Shown here: one piece after another, positions 40,924 to 42,057 of the stretch
Numbering within the stretch: position 1 is the stretch's first letter
Layout of the letters: each line of letters starts with the position of its first letter
NCBI GenBank assembly: GCA_024401215.1
Contig: JAKSLL010000027.1
Coordinates: 1 to 42,057 of the forward strand
DNA length: 42,057 bases
Direction: 5' to 3'
DNA from: Bacteroidaceae bacterium
Lineage (GTDB): Bacteria > Bacteroidota > Bacteroidia > Bacteroidales > Bacteroidaceae
Made by a program: the position numbers and the translations under genes
The notes under the pieces: model-generated
The model's input: the letters and a program-made list of their open reading frames with translations, nothing else
Databases searched by the model: none
Told to the model about the DNA's origin: nothing

Positions 40924-41844
40924 ATGAATACCAATAACATTAATTCAATAATATTCACTATAGCTGACAATATTGCTAACGATGCTCTATTCATTCAACT
41001 ATTGAAGAGAGACAGCATAAATTGTGTTATTGATATAAGATTACAAAGTAATGTAAACTGTCAAATCTGCAATAGCAACATTGTTGATGATACAAAAAAG
41101 TCATTTATAGAATTATTAAGCACCAATAAAATCATCTACGTAGATTTTTCCTCTATCATAACTCAAATTTGTACAAAATTTGTAAATAAAAAAGATGAAT
41201 ATGACTACAACAAATTATCATCAAACAACGATTTTATAAATCTAATGCAGAGGATAATAAATGGAATAAACAAAAAGTACAGAATAGTTATATTAGATAC
41301 AAATACCTCAATAACAAAAAGCATAAGATTCAATGTAATAGGCAGATATTTAAGTGTATCTGGCTATAATGTAGTTCATCTTCAATCAAATGGCAGAAGA
41401 ATACTACATGAAGATTTAGTCAAAAGAATTGAAGATATCAAGATAAAACGCATAAACAAACAAAAAAACAATATCATACTCGGACAAAAAGGCGAACTAA
41501 TAGCAGGTATGTATCTAATGAAAAATGGGTTCCGTATAATTGAAAAAAACTGGAACCTTCATAAAGGATGTGAAATAGATATAATTGCTTACAAAAATAA
41601 CAAACTGCACTTTATTGAAGTGAAAACACGCACATCGGATAAATATGGCGCTCCTCAACAAGCTATAAATTATAAAAAACTAAGAAATATAGGAAAAGCA
41701 ATACAAGAGTATAAGTTCCTAAACAAAATATACAACACAGAACATCAAATTGACAGTATTGCAATCATATACAACAGCGATGATGACTATCAATTAAATT
41801 ATTATGAAGATATAGGACTGAAACTCATACCTAAATTCTATTAG
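40924..41844 (+). CDS. Fusion: DUF488-like N-terminal domain + YraN (UPF0102) nuclease-like domain
   Basis: A 306-residue cytoplasmic protein with two parts. Residues ~8-165 resemble DUF488: IIFTIADNIANDALFIQLLKRD, CVIDIR, and a final strand-helix unit (YRIVILDTN...GRYLSVSGYNVVHL). The Cys-His-Arg signature expected of DUF488 is replaced (ITKSIRFNVIG), so it may be degenerate. Residues 185-306 are YraN-like, a PD-(D/E)XK nuclease fold: LGQKGELIAGMYLMKNGFRI (Glu191), CEIDIIAY (Glu217, Asp219) and HFIEVKTRT (Glu232, Lys234). YraN is usually a stand-alone protein of ~120 residues. The gene is very AT-rich with many AAT, ATA and AAA codons compared with its neighbours, which may signal relaxed selection or transfer. 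No substrate is known. Confidence 0.75.
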   Translation: MNTNNINSIIFTIADNIANDALFIQLLKRDSINCVIDIRLQSNVNCQICNSNIVDDTKKSFIELLSTNKIIYVDFSSIITQICTKFVNKKDEYDYNKLSSNNDFINLMQRIINGINKKYRIVILDTNTSITKSIRFNVIGRYLSVSGYNVVHLQSNGRRILHEDLVKRIEDIKIKRINKQKNNIILGQKGELIAGMYLMKNGFRIIEKNWNLHKGCEIDIIAYKNNKLHFIEVKTRTSDKYGAPQQAINYKKLRNIGKAIQEYKFLNKIYNTEHQIDSIAIIYNSDDDYQLNYYEDIGLKLIPKFY

Positions 41845-41916
41845 TGTATTGATATTTCACAAGTTGGCAACTACTCATTAACAACCAAACAACTATATAG
41901 CCCCAAAAACGAAATA

Positions 41917-42019
41917 TCGAAAAATCGTATTTCTAGAATTTCTAAAGATTCTAGAAAATCTAGAGATTCTAGATTTTCTAGGAATTTCTAGAGTCACTAG
42001 AGTTTCTAGAGCCTCTAGA
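41917..42019. repeat. 9-bp periodic CTAG array, preceded by TCGA units
   Basis: CTAG occurs at 41933, 41951, 41960, 41969, 41978, 41988, 41997, 42006 and 42015, with CTAA at 41942, so the spacing is 9 bases except one step of 10. Units read roughly TTCTAGANT. Two TCGA-type units 8 bases apart (41917, 41925) lead into it. It follows the DUF488/YraN gene after about 70 AT-rich bases. Confidence 0.8.
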
Positions 42020-42033
42020 TAAACAAGAAGAGT

Positions 42034-42057
42034 CCTCCAGGGATTGCTCCTCGGAGG
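42034..42057. other. Hairpin cut by or ending at the window edge
   Basis: CCTCCAGG (42034-42041) pairs with CCTCGGAGG (42049-42057) apart from one bulged base around a 7-nt loop. Without downstream sequence I cannot tell whether it is a terminator, attenuator or repeat end. Confidence 0.4.

Noticed and set aside
41933-42019. CTAG array as a CRISPR
   Set aside because: Units are 9 bases long with no distinct spacers and no cas genes nearby.

Overview
The window reads as a chromosomal segment of a Bacteroidales bacterium, most likely in or near the Prevotellaceae. The reasons are promoter -7 boxes of the form TAnnTTTG, a complete Na+-pumping NADH:quinone reductase operon, a pyrophosphate-dependent phosphofructokinase, a long SecA with a C-terminal zinc tail, a stand-alone AICAR formyltransferase, and a lipoprotein resembling BspA-type repeat proteins. 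Both window edges cut into sequence: the left edge lies inside a sugar isomerase gene and the right edge lies inside a repeat region. No rRNA, tRNA, CRISPR array, prophage or autonomous transposase was seen.

Layout. 1-2.9 kb: 3' end of a fucose-isomerase-family gene, then a secreted two-domain GH43-GH16 glycosidase. 3-5.6 kb (minus strand): AICAR formyltransferase, a 71-residue basic protein and an MltF-like lytic transglycosylase, tightly packed. 5.8-6.7 kb: a conserved-looking protein of unknown function with a very acidic tail. 6.9-12.3 kb: a LacI-type regulator divergent from 2-keto-3-deoxygluconate kinase, then a four-helix-bundle (IVP) gene bracketed by inverted repeats, KDPG aldolase and PPi-phosphofructokinase. 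This is a route from hexuronate breakdown into lower glycolysis. 12.5-14.1 kb: membrane-anchored GH25 lysozyme and PrmA. 14.3-16.1 kb (minus): a possible small transcript, and DnaB. 16.9-22.6 kb: nqrABCDEF. 22.7-29 kb: a DUF4105 membrane protein, an alkaline-phosphatase-fold protein without its catalytic residues, and SecA. 29.1-35.7 kb: an AddAB-type helicase-nuclease pair. 35.7-38.2 kb: a repeat-rich island holding one lipoprotein gene, possible small ORFs and several large palindromes. 38.2-41.8 kb: a short J-domain protein, a UshA-like nucleotidase and a DUF488-like/YraN fusion. The right end carries a 9-bp periodic CTAG array.

How the genes work together. KdgK phosphorylates 2-keto-3-deoxygluconate and KdgA splits the product to pyruvate and glyceraldehyde 3-phosphate. 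The PPi-dependent phosphofructokinase connects this to reversible glycolysis. NQR turns NADH oxidation into a sodium gradient. The other genes are mostly housekeeping: replication, secretion, break repair, wall turnover and purine synthesis.

Most unusual points: the inverted-repeat-bounded IVP unit splitting the kdgK-kdgA pair, the large palindromes at 37.1-38.2 kb, the candidate 21-residue ORF/small RNA beside dnaB, the DUF488-like/YraN fusion, and degenerate short-period arrays built on TCGA and CTAG.
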